Shown here: positions 11,773 through 22,344 of the stretch, piece after piece | Layout: every line of letters starts with the position of its first letter | How positions within the stretch are numbered: position 1 is the first letter of the stretch | From: Cricetomys ansorgei | Taxonomy: Eukaryota > Chordata > Mammalia > Rodentia > Nesomyidae | NCBI GenBank assembly: GCA_026225945.1 | Contig: JAMJFZ010001258.1 | Location: 2,990,501 to 3,054,500 of the forward strand | Reading direction: 5' to 3' | DNA length: 64,000 nt | The notes under the pieces: generated by a model | The model's database searches: none | What the model saw: only the letters and a program-made list of their open reading frames with translations | What the model was told of the DNA's origin: nothing | Position numbers and translations under genes: made by a program

Positions 11773-11825
11773 TCAAAAACGAGCGGGACAATGAACGTGG
11801 GAACGGTTTGTGGGAACCTGCAAGA

Positions 11826-11990
11826 GGGCTCAGGACATAAAGCGCTTGCCCACAAGCCTGGAGACCTGAGTTTGATCCCCAGAACCCCATGGAGGTGGAG
11901 GAACAAACTCCAGGAAGCTGTCCCCTGACCCCACAAATGCAGTGTGGCACCCTTATGCCATAAACACATATGATAAAAAATTTGAAAAAA
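11826..11990 (+). mobile_element. B3 SINE, sense
   Basis: tRNA-like head GGGCTCAGGACATAAAGCGC, B-box region GAGTTTGATCCCCAGAACCC, then the B3 body AACTCCAGGAAGCTGTCCCCTGACC split by changes, GTGTGGCACCC and an A/T-rich tail. It is near full length and diverged. The A-rich stretch with repeated CAAAA that continues to about 12085 may include its tail plus later expansion. Confidence 0.8.
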
Positions 11991-13747
11991 CATAAGAAAA
12001 TGGCAAAATGACATGTGCACTTTGGTAAACATTTTGCTATATTTAGTATCAAAAACAAAACAAAAACAAAAATCCAAAAGCAAACCAGCCACTGGGATGC
12101 AGGACTAGAAGTTAAAATCCTCTCCCGCGATGGGCCTGGCTGTCACTCAGATGTCGCATGCACTGGTCCTTTAACCTCCCTGTGCCAAGTCTCTGAGCAC
12201 CAAATCCGCAGGAAAGGTCGTTACACACGCCCACCCTGGGCAGTGCCTTAAAGGCTAGCGTGCGGCATTAACGCCGGTCAGTCCCTGCTGTGTGCACTGG
12301 GTGTGGTGGCTTTTCAGAGATGTGGCGCCCAGCACTGACAGTGAGCAGGGGCTGCCTGGTGTAAGTGGGGAGCATGGAGGGTTCCAGACACTGAACAGAG
12401 CTGGAGGTGGAAGGGGGCATGGCGTGGCCTCACCCCTTCTCTCACACACAGAGCCCCACAAGTTCTGCTGCCCTCACTGCAAAGGTTTATTTCACAAGGT
12501 GTCGTTTCCTAGGGAACACAGAGGGGACAGTGAGTGCTGCAAACAGCTTCCTTACCATCACGTTTAAAAGCAGTCAGCAGGGAGAGGCAGCCACCCCGTG
12601 AGAGGAGGGTGTGCACCTTAGGGAAGTCTCCATGGCCCAGGGAGATGGATCCGCACATGGAAGTGCATCTGAGCTGCTCAGGTGCCCTGAGGAACATGCT
12701 CACCTGGCACTTGCTGGGAGCCAGCGCCCTGGTGGGCAGAGCCAGCCTTTCCCCACTGGGAGGCAGACACTAATCTCAGGGACTGGCCCTGCAGAGGAAA
12801 TGCTACAGATTAAGGTAAATACATTGAGGTGGGAGACAAACTGCATTATCCCGACTGGCCTCAGATAACCACAAAGGAGGTGAGCCACACTGAGTTGACA
12901 TTGCTGGCCCTGGGGTGGAGGAAGGGAGGCAGGTAGCTTCAAAAGCTGAAGGACGAGGCTGTGCCCGAGTGCCCAGACCCTGTACATGCACGCCCCGGGT
13001 GAGGTGCAGCTCCGCCTTCCCGCTGGGCCCTGGGCAGCTAGGACTTGCTCGTGGTGCCAGAAGGGGGCTGGCTTGAGGTAGCTCCTCAGAGCAGTGCCAG
13101 AAGCTGGAGCGACCTTCTACCCCTCAGAACTGTGCTAGATTGGAGAAGGGGCCACAGAAGTGGGATAAGGCCTTGGCGCCAAGGGCGCTCGGAGGAGCCC
13201 GCGGAAGCAGGGGTTTCTGCTCTCTGCTTCTTGGCGTGAGCGCTCTGCAGATCCCCCAAGAAAATGGAGACGGAAGAATAAATGGAGCCCAGAAAGAGGG
13301 CAGCAGGTACGTTCTCCTCCTTTCCTCCAGGATGTCTGCCTGTGCACAGAGAACTAGGCATCTTGATAGTTTACTGGGGACTAAAATAAGTGAGTCCTTA
13401 CAAGACTGCGTAAAGACAGTGAGTGGCCCCTCTACACCCCGTGTTAGAGAGCGAAAGGCACTCCCACTAAGTCTGATTTCACCATGAAATGTTTGAACAC
13501 TGTACTGGCCGTGGTTATTCAGCAGTGATCATGCAAACCTGTGAATACAATGAAGAGAACACCCTCATCATGCACACACGTGCACTGAAACGTCTATAAA
13601 TACTAAATTTAACAATAAAAATGGTGTTAAATTTTAGAAACATTTCTTTATTCCAATTTTGAAGACTTCTAAATTTTAGAATAAAAATGTTATTTCAGTG
13701 CCAAGGTCTTTTTGCTCACAGTTCCTGATGGGGGGGGGGCCCCTATG
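11991..13747. other. GC-rich unique sequence
   Basis: After an A-rich start (12040-12085) the sequence is GC-rich. No gene, splice-flanked frame or dispersed repeat could be supported. Many short frames on both strands overlap one another, as expected of GC-rich non-coding DNA. A G run occupies 13730-13739. Confidence 0.5.
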
Positions 13748-13750
13748 TAT

Positions 13751-13805
<55 letters not shown>

Positions 13806-13810
13806 TTTTT
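13748..13810. repeat. (TTTA)n microsatellite
   Basis: About 15 near-perfect TTTA units. They abut the 5-prime side of an antisense B1-related SINE. The array therefore probably grew from that SINE's A-rich tail, which is TTTA when read on this strand. Confidence 0.97.
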
Positions 13811-13950
13811 GAGGCCAACTTTTCATGTACCCCAGGGTAGCCTCAAACTCCCTTTGTAGCCAAGGATAACCTTGAGTTCCTGATCTAGCTGCCTTCCCCT
13901 CTGGAGTGCTGGAATTCCAGGCATGCATCCCCTGGTTCTTTCCTTCCATG
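13811..13950 (-). mobile_element. Proto-B1/B1-related SINE, antisense
   Basis: TTTTTGAGGCCAACTTTTCATG, TAGCCTCAAACTCCCTTTGTAG, AGGATAACCTTGAGTTCCTG, and AGTGCTGGAATTCCAGGCATGC, allowing for changes, are the reverse complement of an old monomeric B1 (PB1 type) with the extra AGGATxACCTTGA segment absent from young B1s. Confidence 0.82.
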
Positions 13951-14224
13951 CTGGGTCAACCCCAAGGCTTCCTGCGTGCTGGGCAGGTGCTCTACTGGAG
14001 AAAACGTCTTCAAGGGTGAAATACCGAAATGACACCGCCACTTGCTGAGCTCCACTACAGGAGCATTTCACAATGCTAGAAAACCCCAGGGAGAGGAGGG
14101 AGGGTGCGAGGAGAACTTCAGCACACAAATTCTAGTGCTGAATTCTGGCTGAGTCAGTCGCCTTGTGACTACGATTCCCTTTTCCATGAAGGGAAACCTT
14201 CATGACGGGTGACAGCCTCGGGCC

Positions 14225-14430
14225 AGTATTGAAGGATGGGCCTGGAAGCCAGGGCTCCACATCTGGCTCCACCATCAAGAGCTGTGTGACCCTGGCTGTG
14301 CTTCCAGTTCCTCTTGTGCAGGAGTGCAGTGACACCTCCTTCAGGAGGTCAGGGGTCGCAGAGGCAGTATTGAGAAGCACTTACAACAGAGACCAGTGCA
14401 TTAGGCGGTTCACATACAGTTTTCATGTGC
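14225..14430 (+). mobile_element. MIR SINE, sense, diverged
   Basis: ATCTGGCTCCACCATCAAGAG then CTGTGTGACCCTGGCTG corresponds to the MIR passage ending in GCTGTGTGACCTTGGGCAAG. The downstream part is decayed. Confidence 0.55.
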
Positions 14431-14529
14431 TGTGTGCAGCTGTGTAGCCCTTGTTTCAAAGAGGAGCAGTGGATGCCATTCCCGCCATCCACTCGGACTC
14501 CACACGCTCCAGAGTGACTTGAGAGGACC

Positions 14530-14544
14530 AGCGCCCCCTAGTGG
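14530..14544 (-). promoter_or_regulatory. Candidate CTCF-binding site
   Basis: Read on the minus strand the 15 bases are CCACTAGGGGGCGCT. They match the published CTCF core CCASYAGRKGGCRSY at every position. The site is not inside a recognised SINE. CTCF binds such cores to anchor chromatin loops and insulate domains. Occupancy cannot be judged from sequence. Confidence 0.7.
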
Positions 14545-16442
14545 TGGCAGCACTGAGCTTGCCGTTCTGCTTAACCTTCAAATCCTCGCTTTCCCAGGAG
14601 ACCCTTGCCGCCCTCCCCCACAACATTTAAGGAGCCAATCCAGTGTTCAGATCCTGACCGATCAGAAAGATCCCCTAACCGCTGTCTGTTTGGTTTAAAA
14701 GGCCCGTGTGGACATATTTCTCCACTGCCATGTTTTTTAATTGGTTAGCCCTGACATGTCAGAATAAACTGCTTTGAAATGGCCTCGTTTCTCTCCGTGT
14801 CTATTGGAGCTGTTTTTCAGACCTGACAGACTGTATGGACAACAGAATTGAACATGTAGAAGCAATCAGTCAATTATGAAAATAAGAACTGTTTTACTAA
14901 TTAGAGCAAAAAAGTATTCAAAATAATTAATGTTTCTCCAAATATTGAAAAATAAGACTAATCACCACGTTCATTGTGGGCTGATTTTGTCCCATGATGT
15001 CCCTGCTATTACTGCACACGAAGACGTTCGTAAGGGAGAAGAAAACCATGTAGAGACAGGCTCCAGGCCCAGCGCTTCTAAGCTCCGCTGGTGTAACTCA
15101 GCAGCCTGCAGGCTGCGCTGTCTGTGGGCTCACTGTGCACGTCCCCTGACTCTTGGAGATGTTATGGTACAGAGAATGTGAATCCGGAAAAACTTCTCAG
15201 GCTCGACAGCCCGTCTGGTACTTGCTGAAGCATGAGTTTTCAAGAATTTTTTTTTTAACACAGCCTTAAGATAAAATTGTGCATTGTTAAATGAGTTTTT
15301 TATTAGTGGAAGCATAAGTTATGTTTATTATGTTTTAAAGCAATTACAGTGATAACTGTAAACACTTATTTATTACAAAGCCAATCAATGCGAACAATGT
15401 GGCTTTTGTGCTGAACACAGAAATCTGACGTTGTAGTCACAGTCAAGCTGTTTCTAGTTCTGTTTCTGTCCCCCTGCATTAAGAAAACTCTGCATCATAC
15501 AACTGCACATTAAACAGATTTTTAAATGAGTCTCTTATAAACCAGTTCATTCTTCAAATAAGCAGCCCAGATGTTCAGGTGACATGAATTGAATAAGTCC
15601 ATTTTATTTTAAGTATTTACCCAGCATTCCTCTATTCCAGACAGGGACCCTAGGGTGCATATGGCCATGGTTCTTGAATATTTACAGGAGTCAGACATTG
15701 ACATAGATGTCTCATGTCACAGATTGTGGGCACTGGTTCAGAGACTTGCCTCCTTGGGAAACCATAAGAACGACTCTGTCTCCCTGTCTTCACTCACATG
15801 TATGAGATCTTGGCTATTGTTTGGTAATCCTGAGAACGAGAGTATTTACTTTAGTGGCTGGGAACTAGTATTGGCAAATCCAAGGTCAGGGTTGTAGGCA
15901 TTCTGACATTCCCATAGACCTTTGGACACTTTCCAGTTAGAGGTGTAGTTTGTGGCAGTCTGAAGGAGACATGTCCACCGTGGTAGTGGACACTGCAGGC
16001 TGGCAGAGCTCAAGAACGGCTGGTGCCCCGGGTGTGAGGAGCCCCCTGTAGTTGGCGCTCAGCAATGTGAAAAACTGGAGAGAACGAACCTTACATTTTC
16101 ATTTCTTAAATTTAGATCATTAGACAAGAGAACCTGATTACAGACTTTATTTTCTTTTATAATCATTTTTAAGATAAAAAATAGACTTAAATTTCTCTCT
16201 AGGAGTTGGAAAATGATTTGCTTTCAAAGTTGGGGATCTTCACAGTGGCAATCAATTCCAAAAGTGAACTCCATGACCCCTGGCTGCGCCAGGCTGGAAA
16301 GGAGACACACCTCAGGAATGGGGACAGAAGTATGTCTAGCCTTGGAGCTGACTTACGAAAGTACAGATCCCACCCTTAGGGATCCTGTGATCACCTGACA
16401 ACTCTCCAAGGGACAGTCCTGGGAATGGCCCGTGGGAGTGAG
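14545..16442. other. Unique non-coding sequence, AT-rich in the middle
   Basis: From 14700 to about 15650 the sequence is AT-rich and free of recognisable repeats. The rest is balanced. No gene was found. Confidence 0.5.
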
Positions 16443-16900
16443 CCTGTCCTGGCAGGTAGTGACCTCTTCCTCTGGGACAAGAGCCATACTTCAGCTGGGT
16501 ATGGGCGGATCCCACTGACCCCACCACGGACACTGCTGCTGAGTTCCGCCCTGTGAGGACAGACGTGAGTCTCCCCAGCAGGCAACCAGCTTGAGGACTA
16601 ATGGTAGGCCTGCCCAGAACTTCCTCTGAACTACACTTCACTTCCTTTCCAGTCACCCTTCCTCTCCCCTGCCTGTCCTGGCAGGTAGTGACCTCTTCCT
16701 CTGGGACAAGAGCCATACTTCAGCTGGGCATGGGCGGATCCCACTGACCCCACCATGGACACTGCTGCTGAGTTCCGCCCTGTGAGGACAGACGTGGGTC
16801 TCCCCAGCAGGCAACCGGCTTGAGGACTAATGGTAGGTCTGCCCAGAACTTCCTCTGAACTACACTTCACTTCCTTCCCAGTCACCCTTCCTCTCCCCTG
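16443..16900. repeat. 229-bp recent tandem duplication
   Basis: Copy 1 is 16443-16671 and copy 2 is 16672-16900, directly abutting and equal in length. Reading them side by side I see only about six substitutions and no indel, roughly 97% identity. Each starts CCTGTCCTGGCAGGTAGTGA and ends CCTTCCTCTCCCCTG. Because 229 is not a multiple of three, the minus-strand frames that cross the two copies shift phase, which argues against coding. Function unknown. Confidence 0.95.
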
Positions 16901-17321
16901 CCCTTCATAGACACTGGACACAGCCTGGTCAGAGCTCTGCCTGCTTGCTCTGCACCCCCTACCCGCCATTTTCATTCACAGTCACCCCACACTCCTACAC
17001 ACTTGATCTCAGGGTCTGCCTCTGGGAGAAGCAGAGCCATCACACCAGAGAGGTCAGGACGCATGAAGGAATTTAAAAAGCAGAGTTCACGTGGATGTTT
17101 ACTGGGACTACTAACCATTTATATTTCCCGTCTTCTGTCTTTCAACTCCAGGCTCTTTTGTGAAAAACGCCACAGTATAAACTGAGAAAAATTTAAAAGC
17201 ATTCTTAGTGTGAGAAGAAAAATAAGATTCTTTAGGAAATCTGACAAAAGCAATAAAGGTTGAATTGAACCCCAACATAAAAGAGAGGTTAGAAAAAGTG
17301 ATAGAGAGAAAGGTTCAGCCA
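16901..17321. other. Unique non-coding sequence
   Basis: No gene or repeat recognised between the tandem duplication and the TG repeat. Confidence 0.5.
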
Positions 17322-17630
17322 GTGTGTGTGTGTGTGTGTGTGTGTATGAGTGTGTATAAGTTTGTATGTGTGTGTATATATCTGTGTATAGGTGTGTGTA
17401 TGTGTGCATGTGTGTATGTGCATGTGAGTGTGTATGTGTGCATGTGTGTATGTGCATGTGTGTGTGTATGTGTGCATGTGTGCATGTGCATGTGTATGTG
17501 TGCGTGTGTGTATGAGTATGTATAAGTGTGTATGTGTGTATGTATGTATGTGCATGTGTGCATGTGCATAAGTGTGTGTGTATTGTGTGTGTATGTGTAC
17601 GTGTGCATGTGTGTGTTTGTGTGTGTGTGT
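17322..17630. repeat. Long interrupted TG/CA microsatellite
   Basis: It starts as pure (TG)n, then becomes a mosaic of TGTGTATG, TGTGCATG and TGAG units over about 310 bases. It resembles the array at 3344-3687 in grammar (GCATG and TATG interruptions). Cys/Val or His/Thr frames here are repeat translations. Confidence 0.97.
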
Positions 17631-17912
17631 AACATGCTCATCTAGGCACACATGTTGATGTTGGGATTCTGTACCTTGTGCTTTTGAGTCTCACCGAAGC
17701 TGGTGCTCACTGTTTTAGCTGAGTCAGTGGGCAGCTAGCTCTGGGGCTTTGTCTGTCTGTCCGCCCGGCAGGCCTGGGCTACAGGCGTCCGGCCCTCTCA
17801 CCCGCTCTGTGGGCTGTGGCTCTGCTCTCAGGTTCTGACATTAGTGCAGAGCACTTTACCCACGTGGCCACCTTCGCAGCTCCTCGGCCACTCCCTGAAC
17901 CTAGGACAGGAA
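17631..17912. other. Unique non-coding sequence
   Basis: No gene or repeat recognised. Includes a short GTCTGTCTGTCCG run near 17750. Confidence 0.45.
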
Positions 17913-18044
17913 CTCTGGCTGGGCACCGTGGCAGAGCACTTGGGAAGTAGAGGCAGGAGGAGGGTCAAGGTCTCAAGGTCATTGTCGGCTGCAGGCCTTG
18001 TTCCAACCAGCTCAGGCTATGTGGCACGGTCTTAAAAAACCAAA
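17913..18044 (+). mobile_element. Old B1-related SINE, sense
   Basis: GGCTGGGCACCGTGGC, AGCACTTGGGAAGTAGAGGC, AGGTCTCAAGGTCATTG and AGCTCAGGCTATGTGG are proto-B1 landmarks with heavy divergence. An A-rich end precedes the GAAT repeat. Confidence 0.72.
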
Positions 18045-18064
18045 ATGAATGAATGAATGAATGA
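18045..18064. repeat. (GAAT)n microsatellite in SINE tail
   Basis: Five ATGA units directly following the A-rich tail of the upstream B1-related SINE. Confidence 0.9.
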
Positions 18065-18995
18065 AATAAAAGGAAGACACTCTGGATAAAGAATTTGACT
18101 TCTTTGTTTGTTTGTTTAATTTAGTTCCAAAGAAAGTTGCAAATAATATTCTGAGGCTGAGGATTCAATTCTTCATAGTTAAGAAATGGAGCAATTAAAG
18201 CAGGAAAATATCTCAGAAGCCTTTTCCAGGTCAGTATGAATAGCAGCAACATTCCAGAGAAAGTGCTAACCCACCACAGGGAAGACTTGGAGGCAGAAAA
18301 TAATGCGACTGAGCACAGATTTTGCAGCTAAATGAAAAGTTGGGGCCAAGGAGACGGAGGGGAGATGGAGAGATGCCAAGAAGAGGGCTGCTCTGCCTTT
18401 GAAGTGCATTTTCAAAGGCTAGAAACCAAATTTGAACTTGATGCCCACCAGATGTAAAACGAACGCATCAATACTAAAACCAAGCAAACAGATGAAAACC
18501 GAACAGACTTGACAGACAGCACCCTGAACTGGTCACACTTTAAACAAGCGACCCTCAGGTGACTAGCCCAAGAGTCAAACAGTAAAGGAGATCCTTCCCC
18601 AGTTTGTGTCAGATTATGCAGGACTGAAATGGAGAACTTCCATATGGTGCCTAGTGTACCCAAGGACCCCAGATGCCGAGCTGCTGAAGTCAGAGGCCCT
18701 GTCCAGATGTGTCAGAGAAGCCTGACCCTGCCAGCCAACTCCGCTGAACTCCCTGCTCTGTGCACAGGTTTTCAGGTAGCCAATTCTTCCTCTCGTCTTT
18801 ACCTTCAGGAGCTGGTCTCGAAGGGCTGCGCTTCAGCAAGGGCCTGTCAAATCCCCTGGCTGCTTTCACTGCTGAATTCTCTCTGTATGTTGTGTCATTC
18901 CTGTTAAAATAGCAAACTCACTTCCAATTGACTCCTGAAGGAGGAAACATCAAACCATCTCTTGGTTTCCTTCAACATACAAACAAGCAGAAAGA
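18065..18995. other. Unique non-coding sequence
   Basis: No gene or dispersed repeat recognised. The frames on both strands near 18412-18907 are short and have no recognisable domain. Confidence 0.5.
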
Positions 18996-19120
18996 GTGTG
19001 TGTGTGTACGTGCACATGCGTGTATGTGTGAGTGTGCGTGCGTGTGTGCACGTGTGTGTGTGAATGCATGTGTGTGCCTGCGTGCGTGTGTGTGTGTGTG
19101 TGTGTGTGAGTGTATGTATA
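18996..19120. repeat. TG/CG-containing microsatellite
   Basis: TGTG with frequent GCGTG and ACGTG interruptions, ending in a pure (TG) stretch. The alternating CG/TG content makes it strongly Z-DNA-prone. Confidence 0.96.
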
Positions 19121-20563
19121 GGGGGCATTTGAGAGCTCAGCCGTTTGCTTTCTGTGGCTTCTCTAGAGAAAACATGGAGCTGTTCACCCGACCGCTCACT
19201 TCCTGCCCTTCACTTCCCAGCAATGGCTCCACTCATCTCTATGCAAGCCTTCCCTTCCTTTAGTGTTAATGGAAGTCACTCTGGTGTATCAAAGGGAGAA
19301 TAGGCTCCTTTGTCTTTTTAATTGGTCCTATAAAACAATAAGTGAACGCACTATGCAAGTTCTGTCTGGAAATAAATCTTGGCTTTCCATACTATGTTGC
19401 TTTTAAAAAAAACATTTTTTTAAAAGAAGATAATATGTAGTTTCCTAGTTGGACACCAGCTAGGAACCAGACCCATAAAAAAGTACATCAAGATTAAAGG
19501 GATAATAGGTAATTTTGTTCCTTGGTAAGAAGCTGCCACGGAGTGTCTGCGGAACTCGGGCAGAATACAAAGCACGGAGAGCCTGCTACGATGAAGCAGT
19601 TGCAACCGCAATTTAATGGAGGACAAGAAAGCAATTAACAGTGTAAAGGCACTGATGCGGAGGATAGACCTTGAGATTAGAATCTTATTGAAACAAAGGC
19701 TGGTACAACTTGATTATAATGAGTTAAGCTGAAAAATCTCCCAAACAACCTCCGCACGCACACGTGGGAAAGCCAACACAATCCACCCCATCACTGCGCC
19801 CTGGGCTCCAGAAGGTGCTGGTAGCGTTGGGATTTGAAATAACGGAGGAAGCTTTGAGCCGGTCTGGGTGGGCGTGGACCGCTGGACAGGGCGAGAGGGG
19901 GATGGGGGCGGTGGGGGGTGTCAGCGGCTTCCTTCCCTTACCACCACCTAGTCCGCGGTGACCATTCAAGGCCTGACGGGCTTTGCTCCCAGCCCCACTG
20001 CCCGCCATTGCTTCTCCTGTTGCTTCTAATAACAACACTGCTAGGAACGTTTCACAGGTTACGTGCTATGCGTGAGATAAACTGAAGTGTAACCGGACTC
20101 TGTTCTTCCTAATCCAGTACCTCAAGGTAAGAAGTCACGCGGGAAACAGCGAGGAAGGAGGCGGAGGTCAGTAGGTGACCGAGGCGGAGGTCAGTAGGTT
20201 AAAGAGAAAACGGCAACAAAATCCGACACCGCTCCCTCCAGAGCAGACCAACCAAACAAACCCAAAGCCCCCAAAGGGTCCACGACGTACCAGTCACTAT
20301 TTCGATGCATTGACTTCCTTAAACTGGTTCGCACACGGCCTTTTAAAGAACTAGCGCAGTAACTTTTTCAGTCAAATACACACTGTATTTTTAATCAAAA
20401 TAGACTTGAAAAAGGCTCAATGTCCTTTGATTTTTAAAGACTAATTTTATATTTTACAAGCCACTTAATAAACTACGGATGTATATTTTATGAATTAAGA
20501 CATTTTTTGCTTCTGTTTTTAATGGAACCGTTTCATGTGTCCATGTGAGGTAGAACGTATTAG
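19121..20563. other. Unique non-coding sequence
   Basis: No gene was seen. A purine/G-rich patch with G runs lies at 19895-19920. A 17-base phrase GGCGGAGGTCAGTAGGT occurs twice at about 20159-20200. The last 230 bases are AT-rich. Confidence 0.5.
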
Positions 20564-20720
20564 AGCCGGGCAGTGGTGGCACACACCTTTAACCCCAGCA
20601 CTGGGGAGGCAGAGGCAGGTGGATCTCTGTGAGTTCGAGGCCAGCCTGGTCCACAGAGTGAGTTCCAGGACACCTGGAGTTACAACAGAGAAACCCTGTC
20701 TTGAAAAACTGAAAAAAGGT
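20564..20720 (+). mobile_element. B1 SINE, sense
   Basis: It begins GCCGGGCAGTGGTGGCAC and has ACCCCAGCACTGGGGAGGC, GAGTTCGAGGCCAGCCTGGT and AGAAACCCTGTCTTGAAAAA. It shares the unusual right-half phrase GAGTTACAACAGAGAAAC with the copy at 1181-1341. Full length with an A-rich tail. Confidence 0.96.
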
Positions 20721-20765
20721 ATAAATTTTAAAAAATGACCTAATATGAGTTTGTTTGTTTTTTTC

Positions 20766-20890
20766 ATCTATGAAATGGGATAACAGGGTACTCGTGTCAC
20801 AGTGCTGTGAAGTTAAGCATGTCGATATAGGTCACGTGCTTAGTACAGAGCCCGCCTGTTGTTAAGCGTGGGAAGTTACGAACGCTACAG
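20766..20890 (+). mobile_element. MIR SINE 3-prime half, sense
   Basis: ATCTATGAAATGGGATAACAGG, CACAGTGCTGTGAAGTTAAGC and CACGTGCTTAGTACAGAGCC follow the MIR 3-prime half in order. Confidence 0.75.
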
Positions 20891-21939
20891 GTACAGACTT
20901 TTAAAATATTTATCTTTTGTGGCACGCTGATAACTAGAACAATCATATAAAAATATCATTGTCATTTAAAAAATCATCTATTGTAGGACATAAAAAAAAC
21001 ACAGAAAAGAAGAAACACATAAATGCCGTCTCAGGGAACTCACCAGAGAAAGTTCTGCCTCATTTCCAGAGTCTCCCTAACTCGTACACCAGTGTATCAA
21101 TTTATAGCTTATATTTAAAGTGTATTTATATAGAAAGTTCCATGTTATACTTTCTTCTTTTCCATTTATTACTTCTCTCTCCACGTACAGTAAAATTGCC
21201 ACGTTTTTAGGTTACTTTCCTGGTCAGCTCTGGGGCACTCAGAGTCGACGGTTCCATCGCGGATCGCCACAAATGCTCAGTTGCATGGCATGCCAGAGGT
21301 CAGGGGTCACCTGCTCGGGCCTGCTTCGCATGTTTTATTCCAGGACTTGTGTCTCTTCTGGTGAAGACGGAGACCCAGGTAGAGAGAAGTGGAGACGTGT
21401 GATGGCTCCTGATGCTGTTGGACAAGCAGTTGTTTGTCTGAACCTGACTAGTGGGAGGGCCAAGCTGCTCCCACAGAGACGCCGCCAGGTACGCAGCAGG
21501 GGTAAGGTACCAGGGGTAAGCGCAGAGTCCTGTCTTGGGGAGGAAGGCAGATGGCGAGGCAGTAAAGTGCTCTGCCACAGTGAGGGTCCCACAGATAACC
21601 CGCACGTGGGCCTGTATCCTCCAGTCCCAATCGTCTTCCAGGAAAGTCAGCAATCTGGCAGCCCAGCTGCCTCGCCCTAGTGAGGATGTACTTCCGGTAC
21701 AAACCACGCTTCCCTACAGGCTCCGTGACCTGTGCAGACCTCTCGCCTTTGGCTGCTACCTTGACAAGCTGCACTTCGAGTAACATTTAAGATCTTTTAA
21801 CTTTTCGTTATTACAATCATCTTCCTTTCATACGTCAGCATCTCCGAATGTGTGTTCAGATGCAGTTAATTACCGAGACGTCAGTAGATACATTTCACTA
21901 ACGAGCTGTCAGACCGTCTCTCCAACAACACCCGAGCAT
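20891..21939. other. Unique sequence grading into CpG-rich DNA
   Basis: AT-rich to about 21200, then GC- and CpG-rich: I count about 20 CpGs in 21221-21720. A 186-codon frame (21120-21680) crosses this boundary. It has no recognisable domain and is opposed by equally long frames on the other strand. Confidence 0.45.
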
Positions 21940-22140
21940 GCTCACTTCCGCAACCACAGCCAGCAGTGCGGAGGGTGGACTTCCTCCATTCCGCTCTAAG
22001 GTCGCCGATGGACCGCCATTCCGTCACCTCCAAGTCAGCAGCGGCACAGGGCAGCCGCGCACACCTTCTGGGCCGTCCCGGCGTCCTCCTTGGGCACACG
22101 CACCTGTAGATGATATGCGTGCTCACTTCCCTCGTTTAGT
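21940..22140. promoter_or_regulatory. Short CpG-dense patch
   Basis: I count 16 CpG dinucleotides in these 200 bases, close to what its GC content would predict without depletion. It is too short for a classical CpG island. It could be a minor promoter, an enhancer, or simply an unmethylated or young segment. No convincing first exon is visible next to it. Confidence 0.4.
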
Positions 22141-22344
22141 TTCTGTGTCATGTGTCTGACAGACTGATCAGGATTCTTTCTGTTGGGAAGATTGATTGTT
22201 ATATTGATAAACACTACAGTTTGTCAAGTACAGACTGTATCTGTCAGGATGACAGTCACCAACACGAGTCCTTTACATTGTGAGGTTTCCTAATGAGAAG
22301 TCTACAAAAGTATTTACGCATATCGCTTTGAGCCTGCATGTGTC

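Noticed and set aside
13057..13071. Second CTCF-like match
   Set aside because: CCAGAAGGGGGCTGG differs from the core at three of fifteen positions, too weak to call.
16336..16975. Two overlapping minus-strand frames sharing a repeated peptide
   Set aside because: The repetition comes from the 229-bp DNA duplication. The 229-base period shifts the frame, and no splice-flanked exon or domain is visible.
21120..21680. 186-codon plus-strand frame
   Set aside because: Opposed by 135- and 112-codon minus frames in CpG-rich DNA. It starts in AT-rich sequence with different composition and has no recognisable domain.
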